In this document: positions 1 to 4,799 of the stretch, one piece after another
Position numbering within the stretch: position 1 is the stretch's first letter
Layout: each line of letters begins with the position of its first letter
IMG/VR virus record: IMGVR_UViG_3300047557_003513
Span: 1-23,800 of that record
Origin: a virus
DNA: 23,800 bases
Strand: one strand, 5' to 3'
The notes under the pieces: generated by a model
The model's database searches: none
Seen by the model: the letters and a program-made list of their open reading frames with translations, nothing else
Told to the model about the DNA's origin: nothing
Program-made: the position numbers and the translations under genes

Positions 1-227
1 ACCCTCCTTTTTTCGGGGGGGGGTATTGGAATTGATACCGACCGGACGCGGAAGATATCCATCGAAAGAGGGCGCTACGGCACTCGAGACAGAACTCTCT
101 CCGGATCAGCCGCCGGGCGACCCCGGACCCCGCCGGCGAGAGGGGGATCTCGACCCCTGAGCTTCACGCCCTGGTCCGTCCGACGGGGGCTGCGCGCCTT
201 TCGATCGGGTAGGTCCTCCGGGTCGCG

Positions 228-357
228 ATCCATCGAGACAGGATCTCCTATCGGAAGACCCCTAATCCTTAAGGAGTGGTGACCCGATGGGGCTCGATAG
301 GAACAAATCAGGGGTAGGGGGCTCCTCTCGTAGTGGAAAGGGACTGACTCGATGGAT
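228..357. repeat. nested inverted repeats (three levels)
   Basis: The outer arms are ATCCATCGAG (228-237) and CTCGATGGAT (348-357). The middle arms are TCCTATCG (246-253) and CGATAGGA (295-302). In the centre is the 10-bp palindrome TCCTTAAGGA (266-275). An alternative pairing is ACCCCT (258-263) with AGGGGT (310-315). Such nesting is compatible with a cruciform or folded RNA, an origin, or binding sites for a replication protein. I cannot choose among these. Confidence 0.5.
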
Positions 358-422
358 GGCGAAGGACGGTCACCCCTGGCCCCCGCGAGCGCATCACAAA
401 GGAACACCCATCGCCGTCCTGT

Positions 423-439
423 CATAAGGAGCGATTATG
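423..439. promoter_or_regulatory. short dyad, possible operator
   Basis: CATAA (423-427) and TTATG (435-439) form a 5-bp dyad with a 7-bp spacer, ending 22 bp before the -35 box at 462. This position suits a regulator site, but the dyad is short enough to be chance. Confidence 0.2.
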
Positions 440-461
440 GGGGGGCATCAGTACGCTGAAT

Positions 462-490
462 TTGACACGACCCTGCGACCCTGGTAGAAT
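462..490 (+). promoter_or_regulatory. sigma70-type extended -10 promoter P1
   Basis: TTGACA (462-467), a 17-bp spacer, and TAGAAT (485-490) preceded by TGG. The sequence after it (AGAGT) is shared with the other promoters of the window. The leader runs about 40 nt to the start at 539 and contains TCAACC and an AGGAGA ribosome-binding site, both also found behind promoters P2 and P3. This is the best consensus match of the five and probably an early promoter read by host RNA polymerase. Confidence 0.8.
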
Positions 491-538
491 AGAGTTGTAG
501 CAGGCAGCACCAGACCCCTCAACCCTCAGGAGATACCC

Positions 539-1273
539 ATGAAAGCCAAACCCGCCACCAACACCGCCGCCTTCGCCATCGGCGATCACGTCACCGTCAC
601 GAACGCTCAGACCGACGACTGCTCCGCCACCGGCATCATCGAGGAAATCGCCAAGGGCTGGTACCGCGTCCGCCTCGATGCCCCTGAAATCTTCGAGAAG
701 TCGAAGAACGGCTGCGTCAGCGCCCGCGTCAGCTCCCTGGCCGCTTACAGCATGGCCGCCGCCGTCGAGCTGGCTGGTGCCGATCTGGACGAGGATGAGG
801 AATCCGACGAGTCCGACGACGATCTGGAGGATGAGGAATCCGACGAGTCCGACGACGATCTGGAGGATGAGGAATCCGACGAGTCCGACGACGATCTGGA
901 GGACGAAGCTCCCTGCTCCATGGCCGAGCAGCTCCGCCGGGCACGCGTCCGGTACGTCAAGACCAAGCGCCCTAGCGGCGCTGGCTCGATGGACAACGGC
1001 GATACCATCGCCAAGAATCTCCGGGATTTCGAGCCTGAGGAAGTCATGACGATCGCCGATCGCGTCTGCGAGGAATCGGCTGGGTTCCATGCCACCAAGT
1101 ACGACGGCCTCAACCCTGGCCAGAAGAGGATGAACAGCGGCAACAAGATCCGGTCGCGCTGGATGAAGGCGTGGAAAGAGAACAACAAGGACGAGATCAT
1201 CCGGATCGCTGCAATCGTCGCCGTGGCCCTGCCGGACGGGTTCGGCGAGGAAGTCGAGGAAGTCGAAGCCTGA
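539..1273 (+). CDS. acidic-repeat protein with phage GQKRM domain
   Basis: A 244-aa protein of unknown function. The N-terminus (residues 10-75) resembles a small beta-barrel of the SH3/KOW kind (IGDHVTVTN, GWYRVRLDAPE). Residues about 82-122 are three near-perfect copies of a 12-residue acidic unit (DLEDEESDESDD). The C-terminal part carries KYDGLNPGQKRM, which matches KYDNLNNGQKRM in the gene at 4263, so the two share a domain. The ATG at 539 has AGGAG upstream and is the first gene behind promoter P1. The acidic linker suggests binding to a basic partner or DNA mimicry, but this is inference. The C-terminal domain is conserved between two genes of the same phage and is probably functional. 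Confidence 0.85.
   Translation: MKAKPATNTAAFAIGDHVTVTNAQTDDCSATGIIEEIAKGWYRVRLDAPEIFEKSKNGCVSARVSSLAAYSMAAAVELAGADLDEDEESDESDDDLEDEESDESDDDLEDEESDESDDDLEDEAPCSMAEQLRRARVRYVKTKRPSGAGSMDNGDTIAKNLRDFEPEEVMTIADRVCEESAGFHATKYDGLNPGQKRMNSGNKIRSRWMKAWKENNKDEIIRIAAIVAVALPDGFGEEVEEVEA
782..906 (+). repeat. 36-nt tandem repeat, three copies
   Basis: Three copies of a 36-bp unit beginning GATCTGGAGGATGAGGAATC are nearly identical at the DNA level; the first copy has one extra GAC codon. The identity at synonymous positions points to recent duplication. The repeat lies inside the gene at 539 and encodes its Asp/Glu/Ser linker. Confidence 0.85.
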
Positions 1274-1280
1274 TTCACCC

Positions 1281-1322
1281 GGCCCCCGCAGGGGGGCCAC
1301 CGGTCCTGCCGTATAGCGGCAG
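1281..1322 (+). other. two adjacent intergenic hairpins
   Basis: The first is GGCCCCC (1281-1287) with GGGGGCC (1292-1298), a 7-bp stem. The second is CTGCCG (1306-1311), loop TATAG, CGGCAG (1317-1322). There is no T tract, so these are not classical terminators. The second hairpin is followed by ACGATGAAGGCAGT, the same 14 nt that starts the helicase gene at 4800, which also follows small hairpins. Confidence 0.45.
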
Positions 1323-1363
1323 CTGACGATGAAGGCAGTTACCTTCGAAACCGGGGAAAGAAC

Positions 1364-1588
1364 ATGGGAACGATTTACCAATGCCTTAAACGGGATGACC
1401 GTTACACGCCACCGCTCATGAGTGTGATGCACGAAGCGTCAAGTGAGCGTGAGGCAATCGCTTGGCTTGAGAAAAACGGCGGTGGAATTTACCGGAACCT
1501 CCTTCACGGGTTCGATTGTGAGGTGCGGGTAAAGGTGACGGCAAGGCCGCCCCTGCCGCTTTCATCGGCAAGACCCCGCTCTGGCTGA
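1364..1588 (+). CDS. small hypothetical protein
   Basis: A 74-aa frame of unknown function. GGGGAAAG lies a suitable distance before the ATG. The first 55 residues look like a folded small protein (EREAIAWLEKNGGGIYRNLLHG), whereas the tail is Pro/Arg-rich and may be poorly constrained. A competing short frame (1329-1421, 30 aa, MKAVTFETGERTW) begins with the same nucleotides as the helicase gene at 4800. At most one of the two is likely to be translated well. I recognise neither. Confidence 0.45.
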   Translation: MGTIYQCLKRDDRYTPPLMSVMHEASSEREAIAWLEKNGGGIYRNLLHGFDCEVRVKVTARPPLPLSSARPRSG

Positions 1589-1617
1589 CCGAACCCCAGC
1601 CGATTTCCGTTTAGGGA

Positions 1618-1646
1618 TTGTGCCGAGAGTCCCATCGTGGTATACT
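1618..1646 (+). promoter_or_regulatory. extended -10 promoter P2
   Basis: TTGTGC (1618-1623), 17-bp spacer, TGG then TATACT (1641-1646), followed by AGAGTCT. It shares the -35 variant TTGTGC and the initial transcribed sequence with promoter P3 (4174-4202). It drives the gene at 1694. Confidence 0.75.
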
Positions 1647-1654
1647 AGAGTCTT

Positions 1655-1674
1655 CGGGGGCGATCCTGCCCCCG
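1655..1674 (+). promoter_or_regulatory. 5' leader hairpin behind P2
   Basis: CGGGGGC (1655-1661), loop GATCCT, GCCCCCG (1668-1674), placed at the very 5' end of the predicted transcript. A matching hairpin with a GATC-containing loop lies behind P3 at 4219-4233. Both are followed by ATCAACC and then the ribosome-binding site. 5'-terminal hairpins often stabilise mRNA; that role is inferred. Confidence 0.6.
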
Positions 1675-1693
1675 ATCAACCAAGGAGAGTGAA

Positions 1694-2029
1694 ATGAACC
1701 AAGCCACCAATCAAGCCATCAGCCTCATGCCCAAAACCGTTCCTGGCGTCCTGGTCCAGATCGGTTACAGCGCGCACCTGCTGGTGCCGTCCAGCGTCGT
1801 CGGTACCCTCGTCAAGATCCTCGAACAGGCTGCCCTGGTTCAGGAGAATCGGATCCGCGAAATCGGCGAACTGCTGGTCCTCCAGTCCGGCGACGGATTC
1901 AAGATGAAGCTCGGCACCTTTCATGTCCACACGCAGGAGCAGTACGAGGAATTCCGTCGGCTCGAGGACGTGAAGAGAGAAGCCGAGAAGAAAGCCGCTG
2001 CCGCTGAAGCCAACAACGACGTCGATTGA
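1694..2029 (+). CDS. hypothetical early phage protein, charged C-terminus
   Basis: A 111-aa protein that I do not recognise. AAGGAGAG stands 5-7 nt before the ATG, and the gene is the first behind promoter P2 and its leader hairpin. The middle (PGVLVQIGYSAHLLVPSSVV) looks like beta strands. Residues about 80-108 (EQYEEFRRLEDVKREAEKKA) are a strongly charged probable helix or coiled coil. No catalytic motif, signal peptide or membrane segment is visible. A 10-bp-stem hairpin follows the stop. Confidence 0.8.
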   Translation: MNQATNQAISLMPKTVPGVLVQIGYSAHLLVPSSVVGTLVKILEQAALVQENRIREIGELLVLQSGDGFKMKLGTFHVHTQEQYEEFRRLEDVKREAEKKAAAAEANNDVD

Positions 2030-2041
2030 TCGCCCACCATC

Positions 2042-2070
2042 TGGCCCCGCCACCAGCACCGGCGGGGCCA
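2042..2070 (+). terminator. strong intergenic hairpin
   Basis: TGGCCCCGCC (2042-2051) and GGCGGGGCCA (2061-2070) form a perfect 10-bp GC-rich stem with a 9-nt loop. No T tract follows, so it may attenuate transcription, protect the upstream mRNA end, or control entry to the Cys-rich genes rather than fully terminate. Confidence 0.5.
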
Positions 2071-2086
2071 CCACCGAGGAACAAAC

Positions 2087-2428
2087 ATGGATCGCTACTA
2101 TTCCGACACTACGCCTAAGGGCAATTCGGCCATCTCCACGGTCAGCAAGGACCACGCTGACCAGATCGCGCTGGCCATGGACGACGCAGGTTGCGTCAAT
2201 TGCTACCAGTGCTCGTTTTGCGTCCGCTGCGTGGCTTGCTATGACTGCCACAACTGCGAAGATTGCGTCAACTGCGCTAACTGCAAGCACTGTACTCAAT
2301 GCGTCAACTCGGCGATGTGCGATAATTGCGTCAGTTGCGTTTGCTGCTCAGCGTGTGACGACTGCTCGTATTGCGTCAATAGCGCAGACGTCACTGATCT
2401 CGCCAACGTGCGCAACGTGACGAAATGA
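2087..2428 (+). CDS. Cys-triplet repeat protein 1
   Basis: A 113-aa protein. After a polar N-terminus that ends in MDDAGCVNC, residues about 37-100 are 21 consecutive triplets of the form C-x-x, 20 of them starting with Cys (for example CVNCYQCSFCVRCVACYDC). The second gene of this type, at 2703, has the same lead-in (MDDNGCVNC), so they are paralogs. The repeat is more diverse here than in the second copy, both in residues and codons, suggesting older divergence. Regular period-3 Cys could form a disulfide-laced or metal-loaded solenoid or a polyproline-II-like rod; no family is recognised. GAGGAAC precedes the ATG. The stop overlaps the next start (ATGA). Confidence 0.85.
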   Translation: MDRYYSDTTPKGNSAISTVSKDHADQIALAMDDAGCVNCYQCSFCVRCVACYDCHNCEDCVNCANCKHCTQCVNSAMCDNCVSCVCCSACDDCSYCVNSADVTDLANVRNVTK

Positions 2429-2514
2429 GCAGAGCGGCGAGCGTACGCAGGCTTCTCGTCATCTGCCTGCTTTCCTGGGCCATCATCGCCATTATCATAG
2501 GGGCAATAATATGA
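2425..2514 (+). CDS. 29-aa single-span membrane microprotein
   Basis: The frame MSRAASVRRLLVICLLSWAI continues with Ile/Ala/Gly and stops at 2514. It has a short basic N-terminus and then about 20 hydrophobic residues, a typical small transmembrane helix with positive-inside orientation. Its ATG overlaps the stop of the Cys-rich gene (ATGA at 2425-2428), and its own stop overlaps the next start (ATGA at 2511-2514). Translational coupling on both sides is the main argument that it is real. Function unknown. Confidence 0.6.
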   Translation: MSRAASVRRLLVICLLSWAIIAIIIGAII

Positions 2515-2693
2515 AACACGTACTGACTGCCTACCTGGTCGTCTATGACGAGCACGGAGCCATCATCCATACCGGCGACTCTGGCGGGGAGGTTCCGCAA
2601 TCCGTCATGGATCGCGCCAAGACCGTGACCACGATCGTTGTGAAGACCGTCCTTGACAGCCACGGTGAGGTTGTCTCGGCCAAACTGTTGTAG
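2511..2693 (+). CDS. small hypothetical protein
   Basis: A 60-aa protein of unknown function, translationally coupled to the membrane microprotein by an ATGA overlap and placed between the two Cys-triplet genes. It looks like a compact alpha/beta fold with alternating hydrophobics (HVLTAYLVVYDEHG, TTIVVKTVLDSHGEVVSAKL). It contains no Cys, so it is not part of the repeat family. The four genes 2087-3440 form one tight cluster. Confidence 0.75.
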   Translation: MKHVLTAYLVVYDEHGAIIHTGDSGGEVPQSVMDRAKTVTTIVVKTVLDSHGEVVSAKLL

Positions 2694-2702
2694 GAGAGGA
2701 AC

Positions 2703-3440
2703 ATGTACACGTTTGAGACGGAAAAGAGGAACGTTGCGACCAGCATCATCAGTCAGCATGACGCCGAGTCCAAAGCCCAGAACATGGACGACAACGGCTG
2801 CGTGAACTGCACGAACTGCGCGGGCTGCACGGACTGCACGGGCTGCACGGGCTGCACGGGCTGCACGAACTGCGCGAGTTGTGTGAACTGTACGGACTGC
2901 ACGAACTGCACGTATTGCACGAACTGCGCGGGCTGCACGAACTGCACGAACTGCACGAACTGCACGGACTGCACGAACTGCGCGGGCTGCACGGACTGTA
3001 TGCACTGCGCGGACTGCACGTATTGCACGAACTGTATGCACTGCACGGACTGCACGGACTGCACGGACTGCACGGACTGCACGGACTGCACGGGCTGCAC
3101 GGGCTGCACGTACTGCGCGAACTGCACGCGCTGCGCGAACTGCACGCACTGCAGGTATTGCACGGGCTGCAGGTATTGCATGAACTGGGGGGGAGGGGCG
3201 GTGAGGGATCTCATTTGCATCAACGCAACCCCTTGGACCATTGCCATTTCCGCCACTCACGCTCAGGTTGGTTGTGTTAACATGAGTCACGGGTGGTGGT
3301 TAGCGGCAACTGACGAAGACATATGGAACAAATCGAGATCGTCAGTCCCCGAGATCGTCAATTACCGCAAAAAGTACGGCCCCCTGATCAAGTTCTTGAT
3401 CGCAGCCATGAAGGAGAAGTCAAATGACCAAGAGAACTGA
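2703..3440 (+). CDS. Cys-triplet repeat protein 2 with C-terminal domain
   Basis: A 245-aa protein. After about 32 N-terminal residues come 43 uninterrupted Cys-x-x triplets (residues about 33-161), mostly CT[N/D/G], ending near [11 protein letters not shown] separate C-terminal part (about 165-245) contains [13 protein letters not shown] and a basic helix. The DNA is an almost pure 9-nt/18-nt tandem repeat (TGCACGGAC, TGCACGAAC), which suggests expansion by slippage or recombination. The N-terminus (MDDNGCVNC) matches the gene at 2087. AGGAGAGGAAC precedes the ATG. Possible roles are metal or redox binding or a rigid spacer; I know no named family that fits. The last codons overlap the next gene at 3424. 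Confidence 0.85.
   Translation: MYTFETEKRNVATSIISQHDAESKAQNMDDNGCVNCTNCAGCTDCTGCTGCTGCTNCASCVNCTDCTNCTYCTNCAGCTNCTNCTNCTDCTNCAGCTDCMHCADCTYCTNCMHCTDCTDCTDCTDCTDCTGCTGCTYCANCTRCANCTHCRYCTGCRYCMNWGGGAVRDLICINATPWTIAISATHAQVGCVNMSHGWWLAATDEDIWNKSRSSVPEIVNYRKKYGPLIKFLIAAMKEKSNDQEN
2799..3183 (+). repeat. TGC-ACG-RRC tandem repeat
   Basis: A 9-bp-period repeat encoding Cys-Thr-x, running about 385 bp with few interruptions. It is the DNA basis of the Cys-triplet domain and probably length-variable between related phages. Confidence 0.8.
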
Positions 3441-3642
3441 AATTCTCCAGCAGGTGCTGGACCTTACCAACAAGGCCGGGAGCGACGCTCGGGTGACCCA
3501 CATCCGGCTGACCAGGGTCAAAGGGTTCAAGAAGAACATCCTGCTCCAGCTCGCTGCCCGACATCACTACAACGTGGCTAGGGTCAATTGCGAGATCGCC
3601 GTCTTCCTCGAATCACTTTTGCACAAGGAGAACCGTAAATGA
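3424..3642 (+). CDS. small basic hypothetical protein
   Basis: A 72-aa basic protein, unrecognised. AAGGAG stands before its ATG inside the end of the Cys-triplet gene, and its stop overlaps the next start by 4 nt (ATGA at 3639). It has many Lys/Arg (HIRLTRVKGFKKNI, LLHKENRK) and predicted helices, so nucleic-acid binding is possible but not shown. Confidence 0.75.
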   Translation: MTKRTEILQQVLDLTNKAGSDARVTHIRLTRVKGFKKNILLQLAARHHYNVARVNCEIAVFLESLLHKENRK

Positions 3643-4133
3643 GCACCCAAATCGATCACACGGTAGCGTCGCTCGTCGGCAGCGCTGCCTCAAACATCCT
3701 CGCGGCCATCGTCGCGAAGACCGGAATCAACGTTCCCAGACCGGCTGTCATCGATCACATCGTGGCCCTGTATGACCGGCTGGTCAATGAATACGTCGAC
3801 GACGAAACCGGCTGGGAACAGAGGCCGATGCCCGGCCAGTACGACATCTACCTCGAGATTCGGCGCGAGTCCGGTACGGTGACCGCTTACGATCTGGTCC
3901 GGCGCGGTCTGGCCGTCGAAGATTTCACCGACGGGGTGGAATTCAACAAGCACAACATGCGGGTAGCCGAATCCAGGATGCGTACGGCACCGCAGGGGTG
4001 CATGTTGAAGGAGTGCTCTTCCTGCGGCCAGCTCAAGGACAGGGCCAAGTTCCCCAAGGCCGGCGGCTCGAAGTGCAAGACGTGCGTCGATCGTTCCACT
4101 CGGTCCAACCGCAAGCAACGCGAATCAATCTGA
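3639..4133 (+). CDS. hypothetical protein with C-terminal zinc finger
   Basis: A 164-aa protein. The N-terminal two thirds are unrecognised. Residues about 124-151 form a Cys4 zinc-finger motif: CSSCG, then KFPKAGGSKCKTC. This C-x2-C...C-x2-C arrangement is common beside HNH endonucleases in phages, but no HNH catalytic motif is visible here, so it may be a DNA-binding or endonuclease-accessory protein. The ATG overlaps the stop of the preceding gene. It closes the P2-driven block; the next promoter begins about 40 nt downstream. Confidence 0.8.
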   Translation: MSTQIDHTVASLVGSAASNILAAIVAKTGINVPRPAVIDHIVALYDRLVNEYVDDETGWEQRPMPGQYDIYLEIRRESGTVTAYDLVRRGLAVEDFTDGVEFNKHNMRVAESRMRTAPQGCMLKECSSCGQLKDRAKFPKAGGSKCKTCVDRSTRSNRKQRESI

Positions 4134-4173
4134 TGAAACAGGCCGGGGCAATGGTTACAGTATCTCATTCCCA

Positions 4174-4202
4174 TTGTGCCCGGCTCCCGGGTGTGGTATA
4201 AT
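4174..4202 (+). promoter_or_regulatory. extended -10 promoter P3
   Basis: TTGTGC (4174-4179), 17-bp spacer, TGG then TATAAT (4197-4202), followed by AGAGTCT. The -10 is perfect consensus. It drives the gene at 4263 and probably the helicase beyond. Confidence 0.8.
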
Positions 4203-4218
4203 AGAGTCTCATAGCAGG

Positions 4219-4233
4219 GGGGCGATCGGCCCC
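4219..4233 (+). promoter_or_regulatory. 5' leader hairpin behind P3
   Basis: GGGGC (4219-4223), loop GATCG, GCCCC (4229-4233), followed by AATCAACC. It matches the leader hairpin of promoter P2 (1655-1674) in stem, GATC loop and downstream ATCAACC. Confidence 0.55.
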
Positions 4234-4262
4234 AATCAACCATTAACTTGAGGAGAATGAAA

Positions 4263-4709
4263 ATGGAAGCAACCACCGAAGTCACGGCGAAGGCCAGGAT
4301 CCGCCCGAACATCGCCAATATGGTCAAGGGTCCCAACGGCAGCTACCACAAGGGCGACGTCATCGGCAACGTTCTGGCCGGCCTGAGTGTCGATCAGGTC
4401 CTGTTCATCGCCACCGAGTGCGGCGTCGACATCAGCAAGTACGACAACTTGAACAACGGCCAGAAGCGGATGACCGTCGGCGGAATCCTGCGCAAGCTGA
4501 CCAAGACCGTCGAGGGCGACGCCCTGACCGACAAGCAGCTGGAATCGAACCAGGATGCCGTCGATTGCCTGGCCCAGATCACGAAGCTCGCCGACGGTTT
4601 CCGCGCCGACAACGAAACCGCCAAGGCGGCCAAGGCAGAAGCCAAGGCGGCCAAGACGGCGGCTGTCGAAGGCGACACCACGGATTCCGAGGGCGGCACG
4701 CTCGACTGA
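4263..4709 (+). CDS. phage GQKRM-domain protein
   Basis: A 148-aa protein. I chose ATG 4263 because GAGGAG (4250-4255) lies 7 nt before it; the ATG at 4257 is only 1 nt from that site. Residues about 25-75 align with the C-terminal domain of the gene at 539: GDVIGNVLAGLSVDQV corresponds to GDTIAKNLRDFEPEEV and KYDNLNNGQKRM to KYDGLNPGQKRM. The C-terminus is an Ala/Lys-rich helix (AKAAKAEAKAAKTAA) with an acidic tail. It looks like a small early DNA- or nucleoid-associated protein, but that is a guess. Confidence 0.85.
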   Translation: MEATTEVTAKARIRPNIANMVKGPNGSYHKGDVIGNVLAGLSVDQVLFIATECGVDISKYDNLNNGQKRMTVGGILRKLTKTVEGDALTDKQLESNQDAVDCLAQITKLADGFRADNETAKAAKAEAKAAKTAAVEGDTTDSEGGTLD

Positions 4710-4716
4710 TCCCCCG

Positions 4717-4786
4717 CGTTTGGTGGTACCGTATAACCACCCTCTCCTTCACGTTTGGCGGTATCGGATAAACCGCCACTCTCTTC
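4717..4786 (+). promoter_or_regulatory. tandem covarying hairpins before the helicase
   Basis: Two 35-bp units lie head to tail (4717-4751 and 4752-4786). Unit 1 pairs GGTGGT (4722-4727) with ACCACC (4736-4741); unit 2 pairs GGCGGT (4757-4762) with ACCGCC (4772-4777). The T-to-C change in one arm is matched by A-to-G in the other, so pairing is kept. They lie between the stop at 4709 and the start at 4800. Possible roles are a translational operator or a protein binding site. Confidence 0.6.
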
Positions 4787-4799
4787 CTCGGGGGATACG

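Larger units (their letters stand above)
1..461. other. non-coding, repeat-rich divergent control region
   Basis: I see no convincing gene here; the only long open frame (minus strand, 75-425) has no recognisable domain, is rich in Arg/Pro and lies across the inverted repeats. Seen directly: AAAGGAGGG reads on the minus strand at about 2-10, which would serve a leftward gene starting just outside the window. Inverted repeats are 61-68/198-205, 228-237/348-357 (10 bp perfect), 246-253/295-302 (8 bp) and the palindrome TCCTTAAGGA at 266-275. The last three are nested. A rightward promoter follows at 462-490. Inference: a divergent control region, possibly holding a replication origin or a structured RNA. 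Confidence 0.5.

Noticed and set aside
75-425. 116-aa minus-strand frame in the left region
   Set aside because: Arg/Pro-rich with no motif or clear ribosome-binding site; crosses the nested inverted repeats. It cannot be excluded fully.
437-487. 16-aa frame after AAGGAG at 426
   Set aside because: It ends within the -10 box of promoter P1 and has no visible promoter of its own.
422-1432. Minus-strand 336-aa frame with three hydrophobic repeats
   Set aside because: The hydrophobic LQIVVGLVGF repeat is the antisense of the acidic repeat; the plus-strand gene has promoter, RBS and a paralogous domain.
1676-2299. 207-aa minus-strand frame
   Set aside because: Shadow of the 1694 and 2087 genes; contains no recognisable domain.
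2799-3183. CRISPR-like array
   Set aside because: The repeats are contiguous 9-nt coding units without spacers.
2879-3280. Plus-strand frame of Leu-His-Glu/Gly repeats
   Set aside because: Frame-shifted reading of the same TGC-ACG repeats without its own ribosome-binding site.
2391-3290. Long minus-strand frame of Val-Arg-Ala repeats
   Set aside because: It is the antisense shadow of the Cys-triplet tandem repeats; the plus-strand gene has ribosome-binding sites, couplings and a paralog.
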